Origin: Bacteroidota bacterium
GTDB lineage: Bacteria; Bacteroidota; Bacteroidia; B-17B0; Aurantibacillaceae
Assembly (NCBI GenBank): GCA_016185125.1
Contig: JACPOC010000018.1
Coordinates: 1-39,638, forward strand
Direction of reading: 5' to 3'
Length of the DNA: 39,638 nt
Shown here: one piece after another, positions 1 to 7,956 of the stretch
How positions within the stretch are numbered: the first letter of the stretch is position 1
Layout: each line of letters opens with the position of its first letter
Notes under the pieces: model-generated
Seen by the model: the letters and a program-made list of their open reading frames with translations, nothing else
Told to the model about the DNA's origin: nothing
Databases searched by the model: none
Made by a program: the position numbers and the translations under genes

Positions 1-124
1 CCTTAAAAAAGCCAAAGTCCGCAGTTGGAAATAATTTTACGACTGCTAATAAAAATCAAAAAAATTAACTAATTTTAAAAAAGAAAATGTCCAAAGTTAT
101 TTAGGCTTAAAAGTACAGATTGGT

Positions 125-302
125 TTGACTACATACATACACGCGAGTATCAGGAAAGAAGCAATTTGATACTAATGATTCAATAGATAACCAGAATAAA
201 ACCATTGAGGATTTTGCAAAGAGGTACGGCTTACAAATTGTAGCTGGATTCGGAGCGACATACGAAAGCGCAAAGACAGACGAAAGAAAAGAATTTCAGC
301 GA
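125..302 (+). other. Displaced 5' coding part of the serine recombinase (apparent frameshift)
   Basis: From position 129, in the frame of the downstream recombinase, the sequence reads LHTYTRVSGKKQ, then a DSIDNQ stretch and the TYESAKTDERKEFQRM motif. This is the normal start of a resolvase domain, with the catalytic serine in RVS. This frame is closed by TGA at 126 and has no ATG, GTG or TTG before 303. In another frame TTG at 125 gives LTTYI, which would join naturally to YTRVS if two bases (TA) were restored near 133-138. I infer that the original protein began at about 125 and that a two-base loss separated its start from the catalytic serine. Confidence 0.6.
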
Positions 303-1721
303 ATGATTGAGTTCTGCAAACGAAGCAAAGGAAAGGTAAGTACGATTCTTGTTTATAAAATGACAAGATTTAGCCGTACAGGTGGTAAAGCAATTTCCAT
401 AGCAGACGAATTAAGAAACAAGTACGGCATTCACATTATTGCGGTTACTGAGCCAGTAGATACAAGCAATAGCAGCGGAGTGCTTATGCAGGACATTCAA
501 CTCATTTTTGCAAAGTGGGATAATGTGCAGCGTCAGCAGATCACTCAGGATGGCTTAAAAAGAAAATATAGCCAGGGTGAATGGTGTATTCCTGCGCCCA
601 TAGGTTATGATTCTATTAAAATCAACGGAGTAAAGAAGATTGTTCTGAACGACTACGGAAAAAAACTGCGTAAAGCCTGGGAGTGGAAACTTCAGGGTTA
701 TAAAAACGAAGACATCATTAAGATGCTTGAAAAGATCGGTATCAAAACTTACAAGCAGCGCATCTACAAAATTTTTAAGAACCCTTTTTATTGCGGATTA
801 ATAGCTCACGGAATTTTGGATGGTAAAGTGGTGGAAGGTAAACATGAACCAATGGTTAGCAAGGAGGCATTTTACAAGATCAATGATATTCGGTTAAGTT
901 CAACAAAGTATGGAGTGCCGCATAAAAGAGAGAATGAAGGTGTGCCTTTGAAAGTATTTTTGAAATGTTCCGACTGCAATGATCCGCTTACTGGATATAT
1001 CGTAAAGAAAAAGAACCTGTATTACTACAAATGCAGGAAAGTAGGATGCAAGTGCAATAAGAGCGCAAAAGACATGCACAAACTTTTCCTTGATGAACTT
1101 TCAAAATACCAGGTCAGGGAAGACCTTACGAGCGCCATCGTGTATAAAATGGTTCATGCCTATGACGATGCCAATAAAGATAATAATGAGAAGCAGGAAC
1201 GATTTGAAAAGCGTATTTCGGAGATAGATGCAGGTATGCTGAATCTTCAAGAAAAGTATTATGTGAAAGAGGAAATGACACGCGAAGTATTCGACCGCTT
1301 GATGAGTAAATTAATTGCTGAAAGGGAGGAGATAACCAAAGATTTAGGCAAAATGGGCTTAACCATTTCGAACCTTGAAGAAAAGCTAAAAGAAGTTGTT
1401 GCTTTCTGCCTTAAACTCCCGTCAATATGGGCTTCTGCGGGTATCAGCATAAGAGAGAAAATCCAAAAATTGATATTTCCGTCCGGTTTAGCCTATGATA
1501 AAAAAATACAGGCATTTCGAACCACTCAGGTAAATTTCGTGATCGCTGAAATCGCTTTACAATCAATCGATTTGGGGGAAGTTAAAAAGGGACTTCCCCC
1601 TTTTTTATATGGGAAGTCCCTTCTTGCGGAGAAAGAGGGATTCGAACCCTCGGTACGGTTGCCCGTACGCATGTTTAGCAAACATGTCCTTTCGGCCACT
1701 CAGGCATCTCTCCGAAATTAA
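303..1721 (+). CDS. Large serine recombinase (resolvase family), 5' part displaced
   Basis: Site-specific DNA recombinase of the large serine family, which cuts and rejoins attachment sites of mobile elements. From the first ATG the protein keeps the back half of the resolvase domain (VYKMTRFSR, residues about 18-26), the recombinase domain (GEWCIPAPIGY near 92-102; NPFYCGLIAHG near 160-170), a zinc ribbon with paired cysteines (CSDC near 222, CRKVGC near 246) and a coiled coil near 300-370. The catalytic serine lies upstream of this ATG, so the open frame alone should be inactive. The C-terminus from about residue 430 reads through a hairpin and antisense across a tRNA-Ser gene; this tail (EKEGFEPSVRL) is a typical tRNA-antisense peptide and is probably not ancestral coding. 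No other element genes are visible, so the window catches only one edge of the element. Confidence 0.8.
   Translation: MIEFCKRSKGKVSTILVYKMTRFSRTGGKAISIADELRNKYGIHIIAVTEPVDTSNSSGVLMQDIQLIFAKWDNVQRQQITQDGLKRKYSQGEWCIPAPIGYDSIKINGVKKIVLNDYGKKLRKAWEWKLQGYKNEDIIKMLEKIGIKTYKQRIYKIFKNPFYCGLIAHGILDGKVVEGKHEPMVSKEAFYKINDIRLSSTKYGVPHKRENEGVPLKVFLKCSDCNDPLTGYIVKKKNLYYYKCRKVGCKCNKSAKDMHKLFLDELSKYQVREDLTSAIVYKMVHAYDDANKDNNEKQERFEKRISEIDAGMLNLQEKYYVKEEMTREVFDRLMSKLIAEREEITKDLGKMGLTISNLEEKLKEVVAFCLKLPSIWASAGISIREKIQKLIFPSGLAYDKKIQAFRTTQVNFVIAEIALQSIDLGEVKKGLPPFLYGKSLLAEKEGFEPSVRLPVRMFSKHVLSATQASLRN
1582..1622 (-). terminator. Rho-independent terminator of tRNA-Ser
   Basis: A perfect 12-bp stem (AAGGGACTTCCC at 1587-1598 with its complement at 1611-1622) encloses a 12-base loop. 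Read on the minus strand it is followed by TTTTT. It lies 4 bases beyond the tRNA-Ser 3' end, so it fits as that gene's terminator. It also sits inside the read-through end of the recombinase frame. Confidence 0.8.
1627..1713 (-). tRNA. tRNA-Ser (anticodon GCU)
   Basis: On the minus strand the sequence folds as a class II tRNA. The acceptor arms are GGAGAGA and TTTCTCC with discriminator G. The anticodon arm is CATGT-TTGCTAA-ACATG with anticodon GCT (complement at 1677-1679). The long variable arm CGTACGGGCAACCGTACC is typical of tRNA-Ser, and the T arm is GAGGG-TTCGAAT-CCCTC. CCA is not encoded. A -7 box stands just upstream and a terminator just downstream, so it looks like a single-gene unit. 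It is a likely integration target for the adjacent recombinase element. Confidence 0.96.
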
Positions 1722-1726
1722 GAATG

Positions 1727-1734
1727 CAAATGTA
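1727..1734 (-). promoter_or_regulatory. -7 promoter box of tRNA-Ser
   Basis: TACATTTG on the minus strand, 13 bases before the tRNA 5' end, matches the Bacteroidota TAnnTTTG box exactly. I see no convincing -33 TTTG partner. Confidence 0.6.
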
Positions 1735-2303
1735 ATTATTTTTTTTTAGCTATATTAATTATATAAAATATTTTATTTCCTCCAATTCCACAAAATCACC
1801 TTTTTATAAGACTAATTTTCCTATTATAAAAAAAAGCCATTCTCAATCTGTGTAACAAACAATATCTACACAAAATATTTAGCTTAAAATAACTGGAGTT
1901 TCCCCATTTTTTCAATCAAAATTAAAAAGGAGTTGAAAATCGTTAGGTGGCATAGTTTTTTTGTTGATAGGTGTATTGTATGATTTGAGGAGGTTGTAAA
2001 TTCCATCTGCCATAGAGTAGCAGAAGAATACCGGTATTGCAAAGAAAAGTTTGCTCATCACCGTCCCATATTCCACAAAGGTGTTCCATATCTTTGGCAT
2101 AAGGTTTATTTATATCTCCGGGGTAATGGCGATCACCTCCTGGTTATTTACTTTTGCCCGATGACAACCTCCATAGTTGTTGGTTTATATGTTCGCTTAA
2201 ATCAAAATTCATCATGTTACGACTTAATCTGTTTTCTGTTTTATCAAAGTTGTCTACCTAAATTTTAGCACATCTTTCAGTTTTTTTATTCTCGTTAAAT
2301 AGT
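1735..2303. other. Long intergenic region between tRNA-Ser and bioB
   Basis: AT-rich spacer with one doubtful small frame (1912-2100, minus). On the minus strand at about 2215-2100 short in-frame runs appear (a 23-codon frame starting MMNFDLSEHINQQ, then VNNQEVIAITPEI in another frame). They may be remains of a decayed gene; I cannot name it. Nothing else is recognisable. Confidence 0.4.
1912..2100 (-). CDS. Doubtful small protein, 62 aa
   Basis: The frame runs from ATG at 2100 to TGA at 1912. It contains a hydrophobic middle part (MSKLFFAIPVFFCYSMADG, residues about 15-33) that could span a membrane. I do not recognise a family. The base composition is compatible with coding, but there is no promoter box of the local type and no conserved neighbour. 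It may be real, a relic of the mobile element next door, or chance. Confidence 0.2.
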   Translation of the reverse strand: MPKIWNTFVEYGTVMSKLFFAIPVFFCYSMADGIYNLLKSYNTPINKKTMPPNDFQLLFNFD

Positions 2304-2311
2304 TATTTTTG
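2304..2311 (+). promoter_or_regulatory. -7 box directly before bioB
   Basis: TATTTTTG fits TAnnTTTG. Only 5 bases separate it from the bioB ATG at 2317, so transcription would begin about at the start codon and the message would be leaderless. TTTT at 2281-2284 stands at the right distance (19 bases) for a weak -33 element. Confidence 0.45.
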
Positions 2312-2316
2312 TTTCT

Positions 2317-3318
2317 ATGATCATAGAACGCAGCAAAGAAGAAATTCTTGCAATATATAACACTCCTTTATTAGAACTCATAAGCAAAGCTGTCGAAGTT
2401 CACGGCCAATACCACAAAACCGGCGAAGTTCAGGTGAGTTCCTTACTTTCCATAAAAACAGGCGGTTGTCCCGAAGATTGTTCTTATTGTCCGCAGGCTG
2501 CACGCTATCACACCGAGGTTAAGGTTCATAAATTAATGGGTGTGGAAGAAGTTAGTGCTTGTGCCGATAACGCTAAAAAAGGAGGCGCCAGTCGCATGTG
2601 TCTTGGTGCTGCCTGGCGCGAAGTGCGCGATAACAAAGATTTTGATAAGGTGCTCGACATGGTTAAAACCATTAACAGCAAAGGCCTGGAAGTTTGCGCC
2701 ACTTTAGGCATGGTTACCGAAGATCAGGCAAGACGTTTGGCCGAAGCGGGATTATATGCTTATAATCATAACATTGATACTTCTGAAGAAAATTATAATA
2801 ACGTTATTTCAACCCGAACTTTTGATGACCGCTTAAACACCATAAAAAATGTACGTAAGGCAGGCTTAACCGTTTGTTCCGGCGGCATCATTGGTATGGG
2901 CGAAAGTGCTGAAGACCGTATTGGAATGTTATATACTTTAAGTTTATTGCGTCCTCAGCCCGAAAGCGTTCCCATCAACGCGCTGGTTGCCGTAGAAGGC
3001 ACGCCACTTGCAGATCAACCCCCTGTGCCTATTTGGGACATGGTGCGCATGATTGCTACTGCAAGAATCGTGTTGCCAAAAACCTCCGTACGTTTAAGCG
3101 CGGGACGTTTGCAAATGAGTATGGAAGGCCAGGCTTTATGTTTTTTAGCAGGCGCTAATTCTATTTTCGCAGGCGATAAATTATTAACTACCCCCAATCC
3201 TAAATACAACGAAGATATGGAAATGTTTAAGCTATTGGGACTTACTCCTAAAAAAGCGTTCGCAGAGAAACCTGAAGAAATTTTACAATCAATTTATGTC
3301 AACACTTCAACTACCTGA
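2317..3318 (+). CDS. bioB: Biotin synthase
   Basis: Radical-SAM enzyme that inserts sulfur into dethiobiotin, the last step of biotin synthesis. The 4Fe-4S motif CPEDCSYC gives C51, C55 and C58, followed by [10 protein letters not shown]. The [11 protein letters not shown] segment (about 190-200) and the C-terminal RLSAGRLQM are typical of BioB, and 333 aa is the normal family length. The ATG at 2317 is chosen because the usual N-terminus follows at once. It is the first gene of bioB-bioF-bioD; its last 23 bases overlap bioF, which suggests translational coupling. A -7 box ends 5 bases before the ATG. No birA, bioC, bioH or bioW is seen here, so the pimeloyl source must lie elsewhere. Confidence 0.97.
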   Translation: MIIERSKEEILAIYNTPLLELISKAVEVHGQYHKTGEVQVSSLLSIKTGGCPEDCSYCPQAARYHTEVKVHKLMGVEEVSACADNAKKGGASRMCLGAAWREVRDNKDFDKVLDMVKTINSKGLEVCATLGMVTEDQARRLAEAGLYAYNHNIDTSEENYNNVISTRTFDDRLNTIKNVRKAGLTVCSGGIIGMGESAEDRIGMLYTLSLLRPQPESVPINALVAVEGTPLADQPPVPIWDMVRMIATARIVLPKTSVRLSAGRLQMSMEGQALCFLAGANSIFAGDKLLTTPNPKYNEDMEMFKLLGLTPKKAFAEKPEEILQSIYVNTSTT

Positions 3319-4429
3319 TCACTTGCTCAAATCGCTTATGGAGCGTGAGCAAAAAGGCTTGTTGAGAAAATTAAATAAGAACACCCCCGCTATTGATTTT
3401 TGCAGCAACGATTATTTAGGCTTTTCCAAATTGGGATTGCTTACCAAAACATTAAGAACAACAGAATCTGTAGAAGCGGTGCCTTACGGATCAACAGGCT
3501 CACGGTTAATCAGCGGAAACTCTGAACTGATTGAAAGTGCCGAAAAACACATTGCTTTATTTCATCACGCCCCCAGCGCGCTAATCTTTAATTCAGGTTA
3601 CGACGCTAATGTAGGCTTGTTTTCATGCATTCCGCAAAAAAAAGATCTGGTGTTGTTTGATGAACTTATACATGCATCTATTTATGATGGCATTCGTTTA
3701 AGTCATGCAACACATTATAAATTCAAGCATAACAACATCGGCAGTTTACAGGAACTAATTGCACGGCATAAAAGCAGTTACGAAAACATTTATATAGCAG
3801 TAGAAAGTGTGTATTCCATGGATGGTGATACTGCTCCATTATTGGAAATGGTTGACATTTGTAAAATGAATGCACGTACTTACTTGATGGTGGATGAGGC
3901 GCATGCTGTGGGCGTTTTCGGCAAGCAGGGCAGAGGCTTGTGCAGCGCCTTGAACATCGAGAACAAATGTTTTGCAAGAGTTTATACCTACGGCAAAGCT
4001 ATGGGTTGCCACGGCGCCACGGTGGTGGGCAGCGAGGCTTTACGTAATTATTTAATTAATTTTTCAAGAGCCTTCATTTATTCAACCGCGCTCCCGGGCC
4101 ATAGCATTGAAGCAATCACAGCAGCTTACCGTTTATTGATTGAAACCAATCAGCAGGAAAAACTTCAGCAAAACATTGCTTATTTTTATTCAAGAACTTC
4201 CGGCTTAAAAAATATGATAAAGAGTCAGAGTTCAATACACTCCTTAATTGTAGGAAATAATATTCGAGCGCAGGAACTTGAAATAATTTTCGCTAAAAAT
4301 CATATTTGCGCAAGAGCTATTAAAAGTCCAACCATTAAAGAAGGCACAGAACGAATTCGATTTTGTTTGCATGCTTACAATACTAAAGAAGAAATTGATC
4401 AGTTAATGGTATTGCTTAACGTTATTTAA
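3296..4429 (+). CDS. bioF: 8-amino-7-oxononanoate synthase
   Basis: PLP enzyme that condenses pimeloyl-ACP or pimeloyl-CoA with L-alanine to give 8-amino-7-oxononanoate (KAPA). The signature [11 protein letters not shown] stands near residue 30, [12 protein letters not shown] near 62, the [10 protein letters not shown] cofactor-binding segment near 200, and the PLP lysine is K234 in [11 protein letters not shown]. Length (377 aa) is normal. The start at 3296 lies inside the end of bioB (23-base overlap); the motif [11 protein letters not shown] then falls at the usual distance from the N-terminus. It is followed after one base by bioD. Related 2-amino-3-ketobutyrate CoA ligase is the main alternative, but the biotin context makes BioF nearly certain. 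Confidence 0.96.
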   Translation: MSTLQLPDHLLKSLMEREQKGLLRKLNKNTPAIDFCSNDYLGFSKLGLLTKTLRTTESVEAVPYGSTGSRLISGNSELIESAEKHIALFHHAPSALIFNSGYDANVGLFSCIPQKKDLVLFDELIHASIYDGIRLSHATHYKFKHNNIGSLQELIARHKSSYENIYIAVESVYSMDGDTAPLLEMVDICKMNARTYLMVDEAHAVGVFGKQGRGLCSALNIENKCFARVYTYGKAMGCHGATVVGSEALRNYLINFSRAFIYSTALPGHSIEAITAAYRLLIETNQQEKLQQNIAYFYSRTSGLKNMIKSQSSIHSLIVGNNIRAQELEIIFAKNHICARAIKSPTIKEGTERIRFCLHAYNTKEEIDQLMVLLNVI

Positions 4430-4430
4430 A

Positions 4431-5054
4431 ATGGGACGTTTTTTTATAACAGGCATTGGTACAGGTGTTGGAAAAACAGTTGTTTCGGCTGTATTAACTG
4501 AAGCATTAAAAGCAGATTATTGGAAACCTGTGCAATGCGGCATTGCCGAAGGAACAGACAAAGAAAAAGTGGAAAGTTTAATATCCAATTCAACGTCAGC
4601 ATTTCATAAAGAGAGTTATTGCTTTCAGGAACCTGTTTCGCCGCATTTAGCCGCCGGCCTTGAGAATATAAAGATTAAGATGGATGGCTTTCTGATTCCT
4701 GAATCCGGTGAACATTTAGTCATTGAAGGGGCGGGAGGTTTGTTAGTGCCATTGAACGATGATGCTTTTGTAATTGATCTGGCGCGTGAATTTGAAGCAG
4801 AAGTTATATTGGTAGTAAGGAGTTACTTGGGCTGTATCAATCATTCGTTGTTAAGTATTGATTATTTGGTGAAGAATGATTTTCCTGTAAAAGGTATTAT
4901 ACTGATTGGAAATTTTGATAAGGCAGTACGCTCGGTGATCATTAACTATTCTGAAATTCCGGTGCTTGCCGAAATGCCGGAGTTATCTGAAATAACTAAA
5001 GAAGTTGTTTTGAATCAAGCTTCTAAAATTGATGCCGAGTTGTTTAAGGATTGA
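4431..5054 (+). CDS. bioD: ATP-dependent dethiobiotin synthetase
   Basis: Closes the ureido ring of 7,8-diaminononanoate (DAPA) with CO2 and ATP to form dethiobiotin. The P-loop GIGTGVGKT lies at residues 8-16 (K15), WKPVQCG near 34 holds the conserved substrate lysine, and EGAGGLLVP near 104 is the family signature. The protein has 207 aa, near the usual 200-230. It starts one base after the bioF stop, so it belongs to the same transcript. After it comes a 450-base gap before bioA, unlike the tight spacing of the first three genes. Confidence 0.95.
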   Translation: MGRFFITGIGTGVGKTVVSAVLTEALKADYWKPVQCGIAEGTDKEKVESLISNSTSAFHKESYCFQEPVSPHLAAGLENIKIKMDGFLIPESGEHLVIEGAGGLLVPLNDDAFVIDLAREFEAEVILVVRSYLGCINHSLLSIDYLVKNDFPVKGIILIGNFDKAVRSVIINYSEIPVLAEMPELSEITKEVVLNQASKIDAELFKD

Positions 5055-5477
5055 ATTTGTCTTTACGAGAAATAATTCCTGTGGAACATGAATAAATTGA
5101 CGAAAAAGGTAGCAATTGGTTAGATAGTGCTCAAAATATGTAACCACATTGTCTAGTACAGAGGTTCAGAGAAAAAGAGAATATAAGAAGCACAGAGAAA
5201 TATTTTCCTACGTGAAATATTTTAAAACTGGGATAGTTCAAAATTAAGTAGATAATAAAAACGTCAATGGTAGTAGAAGCGACTTAAGGAGATTCGTATT
5301 GAGAAAAGACAATCCCGCAGTTGTTCTCGATACAAAATTCAAAGAGGCAGAATTTTTTACTCGAACTGACAGTGGTTATTCTTTGTCCCTTCGAGTAGAA
5401 CCAACGGTAGGAGGTTGTATCGAGAAGAGGAATCTGTTTGTGTCGTTCTTAATATAAATATTCAAGAAAACTTAATT
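5055..5477. other. Intergenic region between bioD and bioA
   Basis: This stretch of over 400 bases holds no plausible gene. Its right half carries a nested inverted repeat (5324-5426, listed separately) and the bioA -7 box lies at its end. The left half has no feature I can name. Confidence 0.6.
5324..5426. repeat. Nested inverted repeat (intergenic palindromic element)
   Basis: The outer arms TTCTCGATACAA (5324-5335) and TTGTATCGAGAA (5415-5426) are perfect 12-bp complements. Inside them TACTCGAA (5358-5365) pairs with TTCGAGTA (5390-5397). The TCGA-rich arms with CTGACAG between them resemble the short interspersed palindromes often seen between genes in Bacteroidota. The sequence could fold as one long structured RNA or be a relic of a miniature mobile element. 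Whether other copies exist in the genome cannot be seen from here. Confidence 0.7.
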
Positions 5478-5485
5478 TATATTTG
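5478..5485 (+). promoter_or_regulatory. -7 box of bioA
   Basis: TATATTTG is a perfect TAnnTTTG box 23 bases before ATG 5509. It overlaps the region just before the alternative TTG at 5488, so it favours the ATG as the real start. Confidence 0.6.
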
Positions 5486-5508
5486 AATTGACAGATAAAT
5501 TAATAAAA

Positions 5509-6780
5509 ATGAACATCTCTGAAAAAGATAAACAATACGTGTGGCATCCTTTTACGCAGCAATTAAACGATAGAGAAGTTGTTAATATTGTAAAAGGACA
5601 AGGTGTGTATTTGATTGATGAGCACGGTAATAAATACATCGATGCAATCTCCAGCTGGTGGGTAAATTTACACGGCCATTGCAATGCTTATATTTCAAAA
5701 AAAATCAGTGAGCAATTAATGCAATTGGAGCATTCTATTTTCTCAGGTTTTACTCATCCCTCCGCGGTTTTGTTGGCAGAAAGATTGTTGCAGCATCTCC
5801 CTTCTAACCAAAGTAAAATATTTTATTCAGATAATGGATCCACAGCGGTGGAAGTCGCTTTAAAAATGACGCTCCAGTACTGGCATAATAAAGATATAAA
5901 TAAAACTATGTTTATTGCCTTTGAAAACGCCTATCATGGCGATACTTTTGGCGGCATGAGTGTGGGCGCGCGAAATGTGTTTAACAATGCATTTGAAAAT
6001 TTATTATTTGATGTAAAACACCTTCCTTTGCCAACAGCAGATAATTTTGAACGGGTTAAAGCTCAGCTCAGAAATTTGATTAAGCAAAATGCGATAGCGG
6101 GTTTTATTTTTGAGCCGCTGATACAAGGTGCTGCCGGAATGCTGATGTATAGTAAGAAATATCTGGATGAATTGATTGAGATATGCAATGAGAATAATGT
6201 AATAACAATTGCTGATGAAGTAATGACCGGCTTTGGAAGAACCGGAAAGTTTTTTGCCTCTGATCATCTTAAAAACAAAGCGGATATTATTTGTTTAAGC
6301 AAGGGCTTAACAGGCGGTTATATGCCTTTGGGTGTTACAAGCTGCGCTCAATTTATTCACCAAGCTTATTTAAGTGAAGATAAAACAAGAACATTTTTCC
6401 ACGGACACAGTTATACCGCCAATGCTACTTCTTGCAGCGCGGCATTGGCCAGCCTTGATCTGATGGAAGAAAATAACACATGGCATCAGATTGAAATGAT
6501 AAGCACCTCACATCTTGATTTTAAGAATAAAATTGGAAACGCAAAAAAATTAAACGATGTTCGCGTTTTAGGAACCATTATTGCTTTTGAATTAAAAACT
6601 GAAGAACATACACATTATCTCAACAAGGCTTCATTCTCCATCAGTTCTTATTTTTTGAAAAAAGGAATCATAATCCGGCCGCTGGGAAATATCTTTTATT
6701 TGATCCCTCCTTATATTATTACTAAGGAAGAGCTTCAAAATATCTATGGGGTTATTAAAGAATTTATTGACGAAATCTAA
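5509..6780 (+). CDS. bioA: Adenosylmethionine-8-amino-7-oxononanoate aminotransferase
   Basis: Class III PLP aminotransferase that converts KAPA to 7,8-diaminononanoate using S-adenosylmethionine as amino donor. VWHPFTQ near the N-terminus, the SSWWVNLHGH segment, DNGSTAVEVALKM, ADEVMTGFGRTG and the PLP lysine K265 in CLSKGLTGGYMPLG are all BioA signatures. The frame stays open to a TTG at 5488, but ATG 5509 lies at the correct distance from the -7 box at 5478-5485 and gives 423 aa, the usual length. It is separated from bioBFD and has its own promoter, so it may be controlled separately. It ends 7 bases before the convergent phosphatase gene. Confidence 0.95.
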   Translation: MNISEKDKQYVWHPFTQQLNDREVVNIVKGQGVYLIDEHGNKYIDAISSWWVNLHGHCNAYISKKISEQLMQLEHSIFSGFTHPSAVLLAERLLQHLPSNQSKIFYSDNGSTAVEVALKMTLQYWHNKDINKTMFIAFENAYHGDTFGGMSVGARNVFNNAFENLLFDVKHLPLPTADNFERVKAQLRNLIKQNAIAGFIFEPLIQGAAGMLMYSKKYLDELIEICNENNVITIADEVMTGFGRTGKFFASDHLKNKADIICLSKGLTGGYMPLGVTSCAQFIHQAYLSEDKTRTFFHGHSYTANATSCSAALASLDLMEENNTWHQIEMISTSHLDFKNKIGNAKKLNDVRVLGTIIAFELKTEEHTHYLNKASFSISSYFLKKGIIIRPLGNIFYLIPPYIITKEELQNIYGVIKEFIDEI

Positions 6781-6787
6781 GAAAAAC

Positions 6788-7426
6788 CTAATCTGTAATA
6801 GTTTTAACTGAGCCCAAAGTGGATTTAAGTTCTTGTCTTCTTCTTATAAGTTTATCAATATACCACGTTAAATAACCGGCACCTACCCCAACAACTATGC
6901 CTGCTAAAATATCAGTAGGATAATGTACGCCTAAACGCATACGCGAATAGGAAACAAAACCTGCATAGACATAAGCGGGAACCGTTATGTACCATTTGTT
7001 GTAACTAAGGCTTAACGCGGTTGCGCTTACAAATGCGGCAGTAGCATGGCCACTGGGAAAGGAGTAGGAGCCTACCTCATAATCTCGTTGTGTGATTTGG
7101 GTCGGGTATTGCGCAAAGGGTCTCGTTCTGTTAATGGCAAATTTTAATCCAGTAGATACAATAGAGGCAAACGTTATAGCAATGGCGCTTTTGTAGCCGT
7201 TACGCATTAAGGTTTTATCTTTTTTAATAAATCCGTGTGTCCATACTGTTAAAGGCACCGCAGGCATTACCGGATAAATGGAAAACGAAGTGCCTCGCAT
7301 AGTTTTGTCCCAGCATGGAAGTTCGGTTTGATTAATGGACTTTAAAATCTTGAGATCAATATTTTGAGAATAAGATAAGCCTGTAAGGAACAGTAAAAGG
7401 CTGCAATACACATTTCGAAACCTCAT
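6788..7426 (-). CDS. PAP2-family membrane phosphatase
   Basis: Phosphatidic acid phosphatase type 2 family, which dephosphorylates lipid phosphates (for example undecaprenyl pyrophosphate or phosphatidate) at the membrane surface. All three active-site motifs are present: KX6RP (K95, R102-P103), PSGH (124-127) and SRX5HX3D (S161-R162, H168, D172). The N-terminus has a signal-like stretch ending at about residue 20 (LTGLSYSQ), and several hydrophobic segments follow. It has 212 aa, within family range. It starts 3 bases after the stop of the STAS-like gene, so the two are probably co-transcribed. The substrate cannot be told from sequence. Confidence 0.9.
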   Translation of the reverse strand: MRFRNVYCSLLLFLTGLSYSQNIDLKILKSINQTELPCWDKTMRGTSFSIYPVMPAVPLTVWTHGFIKKDKTLMRNGYKSAIAITFASIVSTGLKFAINRTRPFAQYPTQITQRDYEVGSYSFPSGHATAAFVSATALSLSYNKWYITVPAYVYAGFVSYSRMRLGVHYPTDILAGIVVGVGAGYLTWYIDKLIRRRQELKSTLGSVKTITD

Positions 7427-7429
7427 ACC

Positions 7430-7813
7430 TTAACTATGTATATATGTTTTTAGCCACTGGAGTGCTTTTTCACGATCATCAAAAAAACGTGTTGGTACAA
7501 CAGGCTTACTTACCTTAATAAACAGATTACTTAAAATTTTAAGGGTTAAATGGTTTGTGTATAAAGCGTGCGCTTGCACGTGCTGAGCATATTCTTTAGA
7601 GGCACCGGCGTGGCGCGCCCCCTGTGTAACTTTAAATTCATCCTCGGCTTCGGTTAATACAACAAATTTTTTCCCGGGTAACTGTTCTGTTGAAATATCT
7701 CGCGATAGCCATACATCAGATTCTGTTAAGGAAACTCCTTTTTTAATTTTGAATTCAACAAGCCCGTTGTTGTGAACATTCATTGTAAAATTTGGCGAAT
7801 CAAAGTTTTTCAT
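7430..7813 (-). CDS. Small STAS/SpoIIAA-like protein of unknown role
   Basis: A soluble 127-aa protein without signal peptide or membrane segment. The alternation of short strands and the ending RFFDDREKALQWLKTYI resemble SpoIIAA/STAS-like domain proteins common in Bacteroidota, where the last helix follows a motif of the form F-x-D-R-x-x-A-x-x-WL. This is a family-level resemblance only. It leads a two-gene unit with the PAP2 phosphatase (3-base gap). No partner kinase or phosphatase is adjacent, so a signalling role is not shown. Confidence 0.7.
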   Translation of the reverse strand: MKNFDSPNFTMNVHNNGLVEFKIKKGVSLTESDVWLSRDISTEQLPGKKFVVLTEAEDEFKVTQGARHAGASKEYAQHVQAHALYTNHLTLKILSNLFIKVSKPVVPTRFFDDREKALQWLKTYIHS

Positions 7814-7932
7814 TTGTAAAATAGCTACGTATTAACAATAATGTTTGTACAACAAAGGTTATAATTAATTATAAATGTATTAAAAAAAATTAAAAAAATT
7901 AATCTAAATAAGCTAATTCTCTTTACAAAAGT

Positions 7933-7940
7933 TACCTTTA
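7933..7940 (+). promoter_or_regulatory. -7 box of trxB
   Basis: TACCTTTA is one base off TAnnTTTG and ends 16 bases before ATG 7957. The GTG at 7942 would fall at or before the expected transcription start, which favours the ATG. Confidence 0.45.
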
Positions 7941-7956
7941 CGTGCAAATTAAAATT

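Noticed and set aside
2131-2141. GATCACCTCCT, identical to part of the 16S rRNA 3' tail
   Set aside because: The flanking bases do not match 16S rRNA. On the other strand it would be a perfect SD, but the nearest ATG is about 30 bases away. Probably chance.
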